A DNA stretch of 64,000 nucleotides from Domibacillus robiginosus (GTDB lineage: Bacteria; Bacillota; Bacilli; Bacillales; Domibacillaceae): assembly GCF_000966195.1 (NCBI RefSeq), contig NZ_LAHL01000003.1, positions 248,001 through 312,000 of the forward strand, in the 5' to 3' direction. This document shows positions 52,517 to 62,386 of this stretch, in pieces. A model generated the notes under the pieces. It did no database searches, had not been told where the DNA came from, and was given only the letters and a program-made list of their open reading frames with translations. The number at the start of each line of letters is the position of its first letter. Position 1 is the first letter of the stretch. The position numbers were made by a program, and so were the translations under genes.

Positions 52517-55500
52517 ATGGGGAAGAAACACAAAAGAGCAGCCGCCGCCATGATGGGGACGATGCTGGCAGTTTCAAGCGTACCGCCGCTTGCCATGGCA
52601 GAAGAAACAGCAGCGGAAAAAACGTTTGATTTCGGTACAGCAGCCAGTCCAGTAAGGGAAGGAGCTGTACAGGTAACGGAACAAAGCCTGTATGATGACA
52701 GTGCTGGTTTTGGCTTTGAGGATGCTGCTTCTCTGTCATCTATTGAACGAACAGGAGATGACCCGCTCAAGTCAGATTTTGTCCGGCCCGGTACTTCCAA
52801 ATTTCAGGTGGATCTGCCCAATGGGGATTATGCCGTAACGGTTACATCTGGTGATACGGTGGAGCAAACGGAAACCGGTGTCATCGCAGAAAGCATTCAA
52901 AAAGTACAAAATACAGTGGCAGCCGCTGGAGAGTTTACGGAACGCACTTTTGAAGTCGCGCTTGTGGATGGCCAGTTGACGCTGCAGTGGACCGGGACTG
53001 CGCCGGTTATTAACGGATTGTCGATTAAAAAGCTTCCGGAGCGGACGGCGGGAGAAAAGCCAACGGTTTATATGGCAGGAGATTCGACCGTGCAAACGTA
53101 TGATGAATACTGGCGTCCAGAAGCAGGCTGGGGCCAAATGCTTCCACGCTATTTTAACGATAAGGTTGCTTTTTCCAATCAGTCGATTGGCGGCCGAAGC
53201 TCCAAGACGTTTATTACCGAAGGACGGCTAGACAACATATTACGAAGCATCCGTCCGAACGATTATTTCCTCATTCAATTCGGGCATAACGACGCCACAA
53301 TCAGCCGGCCTGAGCGTTACGCGTCTGTGCCAGACTACAAAAACTACCTCAAGACCTACATCAACGGAGCACGCCAGCGCGGAGCTGAACCTATTCTTGT
53401 CACACCAGTTGGACGACGCGATTTTCAAGAAGCAACGGGACAATTTAATATCAGCTTTCCTGAATATGTACAGGGGATGAAAGAAGTAGCGGAGGAGCTG
53501 GACGTCGAGCTTGTGGACTTGAGTGCCCGAAGCGTGGAATATTTCAACGAAATCGGCCCGGAGAGCACGCTTGCTGTGTTTCTTCATACCGATCCCGGTG
53601 TATATCCAGCTTTTCCAAGTGGCTCACAGGATAATACCCACTTCCAGGAATACGGAGCGATTCAAATCGCCCGGCTTGTAGCGGGTGAAGTGGAAGAAAG
53701 CAATAGTAGTTTAAAAGAGTATGTCACCTCCGTCGAGCCGCCAGCAGCGGTACCATCTGTGCCGAAAAATGTAAAAGCCGGCAATATCAGCAATGCAGGC
53801 GCGCTTCTTACATGGGATGAAACGGAAAACACAGATATTTATAAAGTATACCGGAAAGAATCAACGGCAGATTCATATTCACTGATTGGCACAAGCACAT
53901 TGCCACGTCTGACGCTTTCTGGCATGGAAGAAGGGAAATCATACAACCTTTACGTAACAGCGGTAAACGCGAAGGGTGAATCAGATCCATCGGAAGCGAT
54001 CACGGTGCAGACAAAGCAGGCTGCTTACAAGTATGACTTCGGTTTGGCAGGCGCACCTGTAGCAGAAGGCTACAACGAAGTGAATCTATCAACCGTTTAC
54101 TCAAAAGAAAAAGGCTTCGGTATTATTAATCCAACCGGCATGATCGGACGCGACCGCGGTGCAGCGGGCAATGATATCGTTCGTGACTGGCTTGGCTTTT
54201 TTAATAACAAGTGGGAATTTGCCGCGGATGTGCCGAACGGCTCTTATTCTGCCAAAATCTATGTCGGCGATCTTACCGGCACGGCACGTACAGATGTAAA
54301 GTTAGAAGGGGTGAGCTACGGCACGGTTTCAGCATCGAAAAACAATTACACAACAAAAGTGATTCCTGAAATCTCCGTAAAAGACGGGCAAATTAACTTT
54401 GAATTCAGTGGGGCGACAGGCATTGTCAACGGTATCGAGCTGACACCGATTTTAACGGCTCCATCAAAGCCGGAAGCAAGTGACATTTCTCTCGACCCAT
54501 CAGCTTCATCTGTTTCTTTAAAATGGATGGAAGCAGGCGGTGCAAAAGAGTATAATGTGTACCGGACAATGGCCGGCACGGCTCAAACAGAAAAAGCAGG
54601 CACTGTGTCAGCAACAGAATTTACGGATAAAACCGCCCATGTTGGCTACACATACACATACTCTGTTACAACAGTAGACGAAAGCGGACAGGAAACCGCT
54701 CCGTCTGCACCAGTGGAAGTGTCACTGATTGATCCGAATATAGCGGCGCCTTTAAAGCCGGCGGGACTGAATGTAACCAATATCGACAAAAATGACCTGG
54801 CGTTCACATGGGATGCGGTAGAAGGTGCTTCGTCTTACGCAGTTTACCGGTCCGAATCGGCAGACGGTGAATTTACCTTTGCTGGCGTGACGAAATTTGC
54901 TTCATTCACAGACAGCACAGTACTGACAACGATTCCGTACTTTTATAAAGTAGCAGCGGTGAATGCAGGTGGTGCGTCCGAAGAATCTGACGTGCTTAAA
55001 ACCGAAGCGGTAACCGTTTTGAAACGGCAGGCAGAATCACTAAAACGGTCTCCTGTTGCCGTGAAAACAGATGAAGGCGTATTTGTCAGCTGGCGCATGC
55101 TCGGCACTGATCCGAAGAACATTAAATTTCATGTGTTCCGAAATGGGAAAAAATTGAACAAGCAGCCGATTTCTGAAGCCACTAACCTGGTTGACCCGAA
55201 AGGAAAAGCGGGGGATACGTACGAAATCCGGCCGATTGTAGCTGGAAAAGAAAAAGGATATGAAACGGTCACGGCCATTGAAAAGAATTATATGGATATC
55301 CCGCTTGATAAGCCAAAACCAGGTGTGACGCCTCTTGGTGATCCATATGAATACCGGGCGAACGACACAAGCATTGGTGATGTCGACGGCGACGGTGAGT
55401 ATGAGTATATCGTCAAGTGGGACCCTAGCAATGCGAAAGACAATTCGCAGTCAGGCTACACAGGAAATGTATACATTGATGCTTACAAACTTGACGGCAC

Positions 55501-56821
55501 AAAATTGTGGCGCATTGATCTTGGCAAAAATATTCGTGCTGGCGCCCATTATACCCAAATGATTGTGTATGATTTTGACGGCGACGGCAAAGCGGAAGTC
55601 GCTATGAAAACAGCGGATGGCACAATTGATGGTCAAGGAAATGTGATTGGCCGTGCGGATGCAGATCACCGCAACTCAAGCGGTTACGTGCTGCAGGGCG
55701 ATGAATTTTTAACGGTATTTGAAGGGGCAACAGGCAAAGCGATGACAACTATTCCATACACGCCGGCACGTGGAGATGTAGCCGCGTGGGGTGACGCGTA
55801 CGGCAACCGGGTCGACCGCTTCCTGGCCGGCGTGGCGTATCTGGACGGAGAAACACCAAGCTTGATTATGGCGCGCGGCTATTACACACGCACGGTCGTA
55901 TCCGCATATCAATTCAAAGGCGGCAAATTAACGAAGCAATGGACATTTGATTCAAATGACGGCAAGCAGGACTATGCCGGACAGGGTTATCACGCGCTCA
56001 GTGTCGCGGATATAGATGGTGACGCCAAGGACGAAATCGTCTATGGACAAATGGTCATTGACGACAGTGGAAAAGGACTGTATGCAACAGGTCTTGGACA
56101 CGGAGACGCACTTCATGTGAGTGACCTTGTTCCATCAAACCCGGGACTTGAAGTATTTGCGACACAGGAAAATAAAACGGGACCATACGGCTATGACATG
56201 CGCGATGCCAAAACAGGCAAGATTTTGTGGGGTGTGCATACAGGCCAGGATACTGGACGTGGTGTCGCCGCTGATATTGATCCGCGCCACGAAGGAGCGG
56301 AAGCATGGGCAGTTTCCGGTGCGTGGAACAGCCGTGCAGGCGGTCTTCATACCTCCACAGGAGAAAAGATTTCCGACTCGATTCCATCTGCCAACTTTGC
56401 GATTTGGTGGGACGGCGACCTGCTGCGGGAACTTGCCGATCACACATACAATGAATCGGCGGCAGCCGGTGTCGGGACGATCGACAAATGGGATTACGAA
56501 CAAAACAAGCTTGTGAATCTATTAACGGCAGAAGGCACTTTCTCGAACAATACAACAAAAGGAAATCCGGCGATTCAAGCTGATCTGTTTGGCGACTGGC
56601 GGGAAGAAATTGCCTGGCGCACAGAAGACAGCTCGGCGCTTCGTATCTACACCACAACAGATGTCACAGCGCACAAGCTGTACACATTGATGCATGATTT
56701 GCAGTACCGACAGGCCATTGCCTGGCAGAATGTTGGCTACAACCAGCCGCCTCACCCATCTTTCTTCTTAGGAGAGGGAATGGACGAACAGCCGGAAGCG
56801 CGCATTGAGCTGACAAAGTAA
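52517..56821 (+). CDS. Secreted rhamnogalacturonan acetylesterase-rhamnogalacturonan lyase fusion
   Basis: 1434 residues. Signal peptide about 1-29 (cleavage near AMA); galactose-binding-like module about 36-175; SGNH esterase of the RhgT/YesT (CE12) type about 180-395 with GDST (Ser190), GHND (His257, Asn258) and the DxxH pair Asp372/His375; fibronectin III about 413-500; second galactose-binding-like module about 504-645; two more FnIII about 649-735 and 744-835; then a family PL11 rhamnogalacturonan lyase about 835-1434 with Ca-binding loops GDVDGDGEYEY, YDFDGDGKAEVAM and ADIDGDAKDEI. In B. subtilis these activities are separate proteins (RhgT/YesT, YesW/YesX). It would deacetylate and cut the pectin hairy-region backbone outside the cell. 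Monocistronic, AAGGAGGAGG ribosome site. Confidence 0.9.
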   Translation: MGKKHKRAAAAMMGTMLAVSSVPPLAMAEETAAEKTFDFGTAASPVREGAVQVTEQSLYDDSAGFGFEDAASLSSIERTGDDPLKSDFVRPGTSKFQVDLPNGDYAVTVTSGDTVEQTETGVIAESIQKVQNTVAAAGEFTERTFEVALVDGQLTLQWTGTAPVINGLSIKKLPERTAGEKPTVYMAGDSTVQTYDEYWRPEAGWGQMLPRYFNDKVAFSNQSIGGRSSKTFITEGRLDNILRSIRPNDYFLIQFGHNDATISRPERYASVPDYKNYLKTYINGARQRGAEPILVTPVGRRDFQEATGQFNISFPEYVQGMKEVAEELDVELVDLSARSVEYFNEIGPESTLAVFLHTDPGVYPAFPSGSQDNTHFQEYGAIQIARLVAGEVEESNSSLKEYVTSVEPPAAVPSVPKNVKAGNISNAGALLTWDETENTDIYKVYRKESTADSYSLIGTSTLPRLTLSGMEEGKSYNLYVTAVNAKGESDPSEAITVQTKQAAYKYDFGLAGAPVAEGYNEVNLSTVYSKEKGFGIINPTGMIGRDRGAAGNDIVRDWLGFFNNKWEFAADVPNGSYSAKIYVGDLTGTARTDVKLEGVSYGTVSASKNNYTTKVIPEISVKDGQINFEFSGATGIVNGIELTPILTAPSKPEASDISLDPSASSVSLKWMEAGGAKEYNVYRTMAGTAQTEKAGTVSATEFTDKTAHVGYTYTYSVTTVDESGQETAPSAPVEVSLIDPNIAAPLKPAGLNVTNIDKNDLAFTWDAVEGASSYAVYRSESADGEFTFAGVTKFASFTDSTVLTTIPYFYKVAAVNAGGASEESDVLKTEAVTVLKRQAESLKRSPVAVKTDEGVFVSWRMLGTDPKNIKFHVFRNGKKLNKQPISEATNLVDPKGKAGDTYEIRPIVAGKEKGYETVTAIEKNYMDIPLDKPKPGVTPLGDPYEYRANDTSIGDVDGDGEYEYIVKWDPSNAKDNSQSGYTGNVYIDAYKLDGTKLWRIDLGKNIRAGAHYTQMIVYDFDGDGKAEVAMKTADGTIDGQGNVIGRADADHRNSSGYVLQGDEFLTVFEGATGKAMTTIPYTPARGDVAAWGDAYGNRVDRFLAGVAYLDGETPSLIMARGYYTRTVVSAYQFKGGKLTKQWTFDSNDGKQDYAGQGYHALSVADIDGDAKDEIVYGQMVIDDSGKGLYATGLGHGDALHVSDLVPSNPGLEVFATQENKTGPYGYDMRDAKTGKILWGVHTGQDTGRGVAADIDPRHEGAEAWAVSGAWNSRAGGLHTSTGEKISDSIPSANFAIWWDGDLLRELADHTYNESAAAGVGTIDKWDYEQNKLVNLLTAEGTFSNNTTKGNPAIQADLFGDWREEIAWRTEDSSALRIYTTTDVTAHKLYTLMHDLQYRQAIAWQNVGYNQPPHPSFFLGEGMDEQPEARIELTK

Positions 56822-56854
56822 AAAAAGAAGCGGCAGTACGCCGCTTCTTTTTTT
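56821..56854 (+). terminator. Terminator after the rhamnogalacturonan enzyme gene
   Basis: AAGAAGCGGC/GCCGCTTCTT stem followed by TTTTT. Confidence 0.9.
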
Positions 56855-56970
56855 GTGGATAGAAACAAGAAAATGATGTGTAAATGAATTCGCAAGATTT
56901 TGACAATGCTCGTGTTTGCTCGAAAACTACTATATAATGACGGTATTCCAAACGATCAGGAGGAAAAAGA

Positions 56971-57624
56971 ATGGTAAAGTGGGCATTTGTTTCTGATTTT
57001 GACGGTACGATTTCGAAACGGGATTTTTACTGGCTTGTGATTGATACGTATTTTCCAGAAGGACGTGATTTATATCCGAGATGGAAAAGCGGTGAATGGA
57101 AGGACATTGATTTTCTCGCAAAGGTATTTGCATCGATTCACCAGAGTGAAGAGCAGATCGCCAAAGACATTTTATCGATTCCCATTGATGAAGATGTGCC
57201 AGATTTTGTGCGGGCTGTGCAGGCAGCCGGCGGTGATTTTTACATTTTAAGTGCCGGCACCGACTACTATATCAAGCCGATTGTAGAAAACCGGGGACTT
57301 GAGAATGTGACGGTGCTATCAAACAAAGGTGCTTTTCGTGACCAGAACATCCACCTTGACATTGACCCGGCGCACTGGAGCTATTCGGAGCGGTATGGGA
57401 TTGATAAAGCCATTGTTATTCAACGGATGAAAGAAGAATATGACGTTGTATATTTTGCTGGAGACAGTGAGCCGGATTCGCATCCAGCCGCTTTTGCCGA
57501 CCGGACGTATGCGAAAGAAGCTCTTCCGGCTATATTAGATGAAAAAGGAGTACCGTACGTCCGGTTCGACCGCTTTAACGACATTAAAGCAGACTTGATT
57601 CAAGAAGGAAGACTGCCTGAGTAA
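56971..57624 (+). CDS. HAD-family phosphatase (MtnX-like)
   Basis: 217 residues. HAD motif I DFDGTIS, motif II LSAGTDY, motif III/IV FAGDSEPD. Very similar in layout to MtnX, the phosphatase of methionine salvage, but no other mtn genes are nearby, so the substrate may differ. ATG 56971 after AGGAGG. Confidence 0.82.
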   Translation: MVKWAFVSDFDGTISKRDFYWLVIDTYFPEGRDLYPRWKSGEWKDIDFLAKVFASIHQSEEQIAKDILSIPIDEDVPDFVRAVQAAGGDFYILSAGTDYYIKPIVENRGLENVTVLSNKGAFRDQNIHLDIDPAHWSYSERYGIDKAIVIQRMKEEYDVVYFAGDSEPDSHPAAFADRTYAKEALPAILDEKGVPYVRFDRFNDIKADLIQEGRLPE

Positions 57625-57848
57625 ACCGTGCTGTTATGGACAGACAAGTCCACATCAACAGTGAAAGAAATAGCAGAGTAAGTGCTTTATCCACTGGACA
57701 GGTGCTGTCGGAAGCATGCATTCCAGCGGATAACTGTAAGCCCGCTGTATAAATTGTGCTTACATTGCTAGAAAAACGGTTGTTTTTTCAACAAAGATTC
57801 TCTATAGTGGTGGAGTAATAACATCTGTAAAGACAGGAGAAGGGATCA

Positions 57849-59048
57849 ATGGCAGAAAAAACAATTTCTCAAAAAAAATTGCTCGGCATTGCCGGCCTCG
57901 GCTGGATGTTTGATGCAATGGATGTTGGCATGCTGTCGTTTATTATTGCGGCGCTGAAAGTGGAGTGGGACTTAACACCGGAGCAAATGGGCTGGATCGG
58001 CAGTGTGAATTCGATCGGCATGGCCGTCGGTGCGCTTGTGTTCGGTATTTATGCGGACCGGATTGGCCGAAAAAATATCTTTATCATTACGTTGCTGCTG
58101 TTTTCACTTGCAAGCGGCCTGTCCGCCCTGACCACGACGATTACTGCTTTTTTAATTTTACGTTTTTTTGTTGGAATGGGTCTGGGCGGCGAGCTGCCGG
58201 TTGCATCAACGCTCGTATCGGAAAGTGTGCCGGCGAAGGACCGGGGCAGAGTAGTAGTGCTGCTAGAAAGCTTTTGGGCATTCGGCTGGCTGCTCGCTGC
58301 GGTCATTTCCTACTTTGTCATTCCTTCATACGGCTGGCAGATCGCACTTGTGATTGGGGCACTGCCGGCATTATACGCACTGTATTTACGGCTGAAGCTG
58401 CCGGATTCGCCAGCGTTTTCTCCGTCCAAAGCTCAAAGACGAAGCATTGGACAGAATATCCGCGACGTCTGGTCGAAAAAGTATGCGCGTTCAACATTCG
58501 TGCTGTGGGTAGTCTGGTTTACTGTTGTGTTTTCGTATTACGGTATGTTTTTATGGCTGCCGAGTGTCATGGTCATAAAAGGGTTTGATTTAATTCAAAG
58601 CTTTGGCTATGTACTCGTGATGACACTGGCGCAGCTGCCCGGCTATTTTACAGCTGCCTGGCTGATTGAACGGATGGGCCGGAAGTTTGTTCTGGTCGTT
58701 TACCTGCTTGGAACAGCTGCGTCTGCACTTGTTTTTGGAAACACAGAATCGACGACTATGCTGATTGCTTCAGGCATGCTGCTTTCTTTCTTTAACCTGG
58801 GCGCATGGGGAGCGCTGTACGCTTATACACCAGAGCAATATCCGGCAGTGATTCGCGGCACCGGGTCCGGTATGGCCGCCTCTGTCGGACGAATTGGAGG
58901 CATCCTGGGACCGCTTCTGGTTGGATCGCTTGTGGCATCCGGTCAGTCGATTGGTTTTATATTTGGCTTGTTTTGCGCAAGTATTGTGATTGGTGTGCTG
59001 GTGCTGGCGCTGCTCGGCCGGGAAACAAAGCAAATGGAGCTTGAGTGA
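57849..59048 (+). CDS. MFS transporter, metabolite:H+ symporter (NiaP/YceI-like)
   Basis: 399 residues, twelve predicted helices. GWMFDAMDVGMLSFI in helix 1, FGIYADRIGRKN between helices 2 and 3, RFFVGMGLGGELPVA in helix 4 and PESPAF-like PDSPAF after helix 6. Closest in appearance to Bacillus YceI (NiaP, niacin permease) and aromatic-acid symporters. Substrate is uncertain. The 220-base leader holds a candidate -10 (TATAGT near 57810) but no riboswitch I recognise. Shine-Dalgarno AGGAGAAGGG. Confidence 0.83.
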   Translation: MAEKTISQKKLLGIAGLGWMFDAMDVGMLSFIIAALKVEWDLTPEQMGWIGSVNSIGMAVGALVFGIYADRIGRKNIFIITLLLFSLASGLSALTTTITAFLILRFFVGMGLGGELPVASTLVSESVPAKDRGRVVVLLESFWAFGWLLAAVISYFVIPSYGWQIALVIGALPALYALYLRLKLPDSPAFSPSKAQRRSIGQNIRDVWSKKYARSTFVLWVVWFTVVFSYYGMFLWLPSVMVIKGFDLIQSFGYVLVMTLAQLPGYFTAAWLIERMGRKFVLVVYLLGTAASALVFGNTESTTMLIASGMLLSFFNLGAWGALYAYTPEQYPAVIRGTGSGMAASVGRIGGILGPLLVGSLVASGQSIGFIFGLFCASIVIGVLVLALLGRETKQMELE

Positions 59049-59170
59049 TCGCGTTTTATATTTCATGTGTTCATCAAACCGTAATGTAACTTAATCACTT
59101 TGTCATACGCATGTAACGCGCTAACGTTATACTAACCTCATGAAATGATGTGAGAGGGGCGTATAGCAAA

Positions 59171-59287
59171 ATGAACTTTTTTCTGATTATGTTTGTAACA
59201 TTTGTTGTTGCTATTGCAATCGCCAGCGGCGGGCTTCATCTGCTGTTTAAGCAGCTCAACCGGTATTTAAAACAAGACGAACGATAA
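59171..59287 (+). CDS. 38-residue single-span membrane peptide
   Basis: Sequence begins MNFFLIMFVTFVVAIAIA, one membrane helix, then a basic amphipathic tail (LFKQLNRYLKQ). Preceded by GAGAGGGG and followed immediately by a terminator; TATACT at 59128 may be its -10. The signals around it support a genuine small gene. Function unknown. Confidence 0.6.
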   Translation: MNFFLIMFVTFVVAIAIASGGLHLLFKQLNRYLKQDER

Positions 59288-59290
59288 TAT

Positions 59291-59320
59291 AAAAACCGCC
59301 GTTTATGGGCGGTTTTTTTC
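59291..59320 (+). terminator. Terminator after the 38-aa gene (first hairpin of a bracketing pair)
   Basis: AAAAACCGCC/GGCGGTTTTTTT. Confidence 0.85.
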
Positions 59321-59554
59321 ATATGTATTTCTGAAAAATAACAAGGCTGAAAGAACTTTTCTGTTCCTTTCAGCAAAGAGGAAAAGCATACCGGATTTCA
59401 CGAGCTTTTATGCCTTTCCATAGGAAGTACAGTGAATTGGCAGATACCGCAGGCAAAGCCGGAGAAGCTACCACACTGCACGACCCGTGGAATGCGAAGT
59501 CCGGCTGGCTTCCCTTATCGGTTCTTTTTTTGAAAGAGAAAGACTTTGTCTACA
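59321..59554. repeat. Intergenic repeat element, copy 4 (short form)
   Basis: 234 bases related to the second half of copy 1: GTATTTCTGAAAAATAAC, TTTCAGCAAAGA, AGGAAGTACAGTGAATTGG and the right end GACTTTGTCTACACACTGA. The reading frames across it are not credible genes. Confidence 0.75.
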
Positions 59555-59557
59555 CAC

Positions 59558-59586
59558 TGAAACGGCCATTTACGGGCGTTTTTTCT
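59558..59586. terminator. Hairpin on the far side of repeat copy 4
   Basis: AAACGGCC...GGGCGTTTTTTCT, related to the hairpin at 59291; also positioned to end the minus-strand gene at 59587. Confidence 0.6.
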
Positions 59587-59829
59587 TTATGCTAGAAAAA
59601 CAAAAAAGAAGGTAACGAAAAAAACGAGAGCAAATAAAATAATGAAAATCATTCGCTGTTTCTTGTCTGCTCTTTTCATAAAGCGATCTTCAATGGTCAT
59701 AAAGATGGCAATAACCGCTACAAGCAGTGCAAATCGGCTCCAGCCGTCCGGGTAAGCAGCAATTCCGTAAAAAAGCGCAAAGACGATCAGTACAATTCGG
59801 TATCCGAGTCGGAATGACGAAGTTTTCAA
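59587..59829 (-). CDS. Small membrane protein (80 aa), hypothetical
   Basis: Three predicted membrane segments (VLIVFALFYGIAA, FALLVAVIAIFMT, MIFIILFALVFFVTFFFVF) separated by a basic loop (RFMKRADKKQR). TTG start at 59829 with AAAGGAAG upstream. No family recognised. Divergent from the histidine kinase gene. Confidence 0.65.
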   Translation of the reverse strand: MKTSSFRLGYRIVLIVFALFYGIAAYPDGWSRFALLVAVIAIFMTIEDRFMKRADKKQRMIFIILFALVFFVTFFFVFLA

Positions 59830-59967
59830 TGAATCACTTCCTTTTAGTTACTATTTTACGAAACGATATTGAAGATGTACAGTTATTGGGTAAAATGTCT
59901 TATATATACGGAAGAAATTGTCCGTGTTACAATAGATTGAAAAACATATCCAAATGAGGGATCGCTT

Positions 59968-61626
59968 ATGAGCCTGTCAAATGACCTTGTGTACCCAAAA
60001 GTGGCGTTAACAAAAAATATGGAATTAATAAGTGGAGCCCACATTTTATATTTGTACGCAGAACGAGAGATGTATTGGGAAAACATACTTTCCTTTGCTG
60101 CAACAGGCTTGGAGCTGCAGCATCAGGTCGTCCTGCTCGAATCAGCAGAGAGGATTGAAAAAATCAAGCAGCAGCTTGCCCGAAAAGGATTTTCCGATGA
60201 ACAAATCGCATCTATTGGTCTTATAGATCACCGTCAATTTTACGATGTCCATCAATCATTTGAAACGGAAAAAGTGCTGCAGGAGCTTAATGCTTCCCTT
60301 CAGCATTACGTAGCCAGGGGTGCGCCTATTCGCATATGGAGCCGTGTTATATGGAACGAAGATACATGCTGCAACAAGGAAATTCCACTTTATGAACAAA
60401 AAGCAGATGCCGTTTTAAAGCCATTCCACGTCTTTACTGTTTGCGCCTATGACGGCAACGAGGTTGCGGCGAATTTTTCCTTACAGCTCATGAAGGGCCA
60501 CTCGCATATTATGACAGATAACGAGATTAAGAGTTCACCATACTATGAAAATAAACAGAAAACACCTTCACTGTTTATGGAAGACTTTTTGCAGGAAAAA
60601 GTCCAGCATTACAAACATGTCATCAATGAAATGCCGGATGCTGTATTTATTTTTTCAGGTGAGAAAGTAGTTTATGGGAATTATGCCGCTTTAAATATGC
60701 TGAAGTGTAAAGAAAGCGATTTGCGGCAGGCTACTGTTTGGGAGATTTTTGCAGAAGTAAGCCATCCCATTATTCAACAAAACACAGAAAAGCTATTGAG
60801 GAATGGTCGGGTTCCGCTTGAGGAAATGCAGATCAAAACCTATGATGGACAAATTTTGGATGTTGAAGTGGCCGCTTTTCCGTTTTCATATGATCTTCAA
60901 AATGATTTTACGGTGATCCTTATTATCCGCAGCATTCAGGACCGAAAAGCGCACCAGCAACTGACCATCAAAACAGAAAAGCTCAGCCTTGCCGGACAGC
61001 TGGCTGCCTCCATTGCCCATGAGGTTCGCAACCCTCTCACATCAATCAAGGGATTTATTAAGCTGGCCCGAGAAGACGTTATGCATGAGGCCTACTACAC
61101 GATTATCGAAGAAGAAATTGACCGGATTGAAACCATTGCGAGTGAGCTACTTGTGCTCGGCAAGCCAATGTCGGTGGAAATGGAAACGTGCGATGCCGGG
61201 AAAATGCTGAAGGATGTATCGATGCTGCTTCAATCGCAGGCGGTTATGCGCAAAGTCGACATTCAGTACAGCGAGATAGAAGCAAATTGTTTTATTCGGT
61301 GCAATGCTGGCCAGATGAAGCAAGTATTTATTAATATTATAAAAAATGCGATTGAAGCGATGGAAAATGGCGGAGTGATACGAACTTCTGCTCATTTGAA
61401 TGGTGATAAAGTGGAAATCATCATTAAAGACGAGGGCAAAGGAATGCCGGAAAGTGTGTTGAAAAAGCTGGGAGAGCCTTTTTATTCTACAAAAGAAGAT
61501 GGGACCGGTCTTGGCTTAATGGTGTGTTTTAATATTGTGGAACAATACGAAGGCACGATTCGTGTAGAGTCAAAAGTCGGCGAGGGTACAATTTTTACGA
61601 TCGAGCTTCCACTTTTCCTGAGTTAA
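59968..61626 (+). CDS. Sensor histidine kinase with MEDS and PAS domains (soluble)
   Basis: 552 residues without membrane segments. An N-terminal MEDS-type sensory domain (about 20-175: GAHILYLYAEREMYWENILS, IRIWSRVIW), then PAS (about 210-330), HisKA with His351 (IAHEVRNPLTSIKGF) and an ATPase with NIIKNAIEAM, DEGKGMP and DGTGLGLMVC. The kinase core resembles sporulation-type kinases such as KinA/KinE and YkrQ. MEDS domains occur in the methylotroph regulator DcmR and in KaiC-associated signalling; the ligand is unknown. It has no receiver in its own operon, so it may feed Spo0F or the downstream OmpR-type regulator. Confidence 0.87.
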   Translation: MSLSNDLVYPKVALTKNMELISGAHILYLYAEREMYWENILSFAATGLELQHQVVLLESAERIEKIKQQLARKGFSDEQIASIGLIDHRQFYDVHQSFETEKVLQELNASLQHYVARGAPIRIWSRVIWNEDTCCNKEIPLYEQKADAVLKPFHVFTVCAYDGNEVAANFSLQLMKGHSHIMTDNEIKSSPYYENKQKTPSLFMEDFLQEKVQHYKHVINEMPDAVFIFSGEKVVYGNYAALNMLKCKESDLRQATVWEIFAEVSHPIIQQNTEKLLRNGRVPLEEMQIKTYDGQILDVEVAAFPFSYDLQNDFTVILIIRSIQDRKAHQQLTIKTEKLSLAGQLAASIAHEVRNPLTSIKGFIKLAREDVMHEAYYTIIEEEIDRIETIASELLVLGKPMSVEMETCDAGKMLKDVSMLLQSQAVMRKVDIQYSEIEANCFIRCNAGQMKQVFINIIKNAIEAMENGGVIRTSAHLNGDKVEIIIKDEGKGMPESVLKKLGEPFYSTKEDGTGLGLMVCFNIVEQYEGTIRVESKVGEGTIFTIELPLFLS

Positions 61627-61655
61627 AGTCGTCTGTTGAAGGCGTCTTTTTTTTT
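61625..61655 (+). terminator. Weak terminator after the MEDS kinase gene
   Basis: AAAGTCGTC/GGCGTCTTT imperfect stem followed by a run of T. Confidence 0.5.
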
Positions 61656-61711
61656 CACTCATTTTTCATAAAAACATGGTATAACAAAAGAAGTGAAAGG
61701 AAGTGGACCGG

Positions 61712-62386
61712 ATGAATGTACTGCTTGCAGAAGATGATTTGCAGCTTGGAGAATTGGTCAGCTTTATGCTGAAGAAAAAAGGCGGCTACGGGGTAGAATG
61801 GGTGAAAACAGGAGAAGATGCTTATGATTATGCATCCTCTGCTCATTATGATGTTCTCGTTTTAGACTGGATGATGCCGAATGGCACTGGAGTGGATGTT
61901 TGCCGGGATCTGCGCAAAGAAGGATACGGCGGAGCTATTTTAATGCTCACAGCAAAGGATGCAGTAGAAGATCGGGTAATGGGGCTTGATGCAGGAGCGG
62001 ATGATTACCTGGTAAAGCCGTTTGAAATCGATGAGCTGCTGGCACGGCTGCGGGCGCTCACCCGCCGCAATTACGCCCCTATTGTGGAAGAAACGGTAGC
62101 GATTCAAGGGGTAGAGCTGAACCGAAATAGTCAGAGCATTCAAAAGAACGGCCAATCTATTCAGTTAAGCCCGCGTGAGTTCCAGCTTTTAGACCTGCTT
62201 GTGCAAAATAAAGGACAAGTATTAACCCGGGATGTGATGCTTGACCGCATTTGGGGATATGATGCGGACGTAACGACCAAAACGATCGATGCAACGGTAA
62301 AGCTGCTGCGTAAAAAGCTCGATCTGGTTGACCGTCCGGATATTGTACAAAGTGTACGGGGAGTCGGATACAAGGTTGAAGAATAA
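61712..62386 (+). CDS. OmpR/PhoB-family response regulator
   Basis: 224 residues. AEDD, Asp52 (VLVLDWMMP), LTAKDA and VKPF in the receiver; C-terminal winged helix with LSPREFQLLDLL, VLTRDVMLDRIWGYD and VRGVGYKVEE. Start 61712 after AAAGGAAG. Its end overlaps the start of the kinase gene below, making a classical two-component pair. Confidence 0.92.
   Translation: MNVLLAEDDLQLGELVSFMLKKKGGYGVEWVKTGEDAYDYASSAHYDVLVLDWMMPNGTGVDVCRDLRKEGYGGAILMLTAKDAVEDRVMGLDAGADDYLVKPFEIDELLARLRALTRRNYAPIVEETVAIQGVELNRNSQSIQKNGQSIQLSPREFQLLDLLVQNKGQVLTRDVMLDRIWGYDADVTTKTIDATVKLLRKKLDLVDRPDIVQSVRGVGYKVEE

Noticed and set aside
56055-56657. 200-codon antisense frame within the rhamnogalacturonan enzyme gene
   Set aside because: Shadow of the PL11 coding region, rich in unlikely residue runs.
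57625-57848. Possible riboswitch in the leader of the NiaP-like transporter gene
   Set aside because: Some stem potential but no conserved core of a known class and no clear terminator or antiterminator.
59410-59595. 61-codon frame downstream of the 38-aa peptide
   Set aside because: Inside repeat copy 4, no ribosome site.
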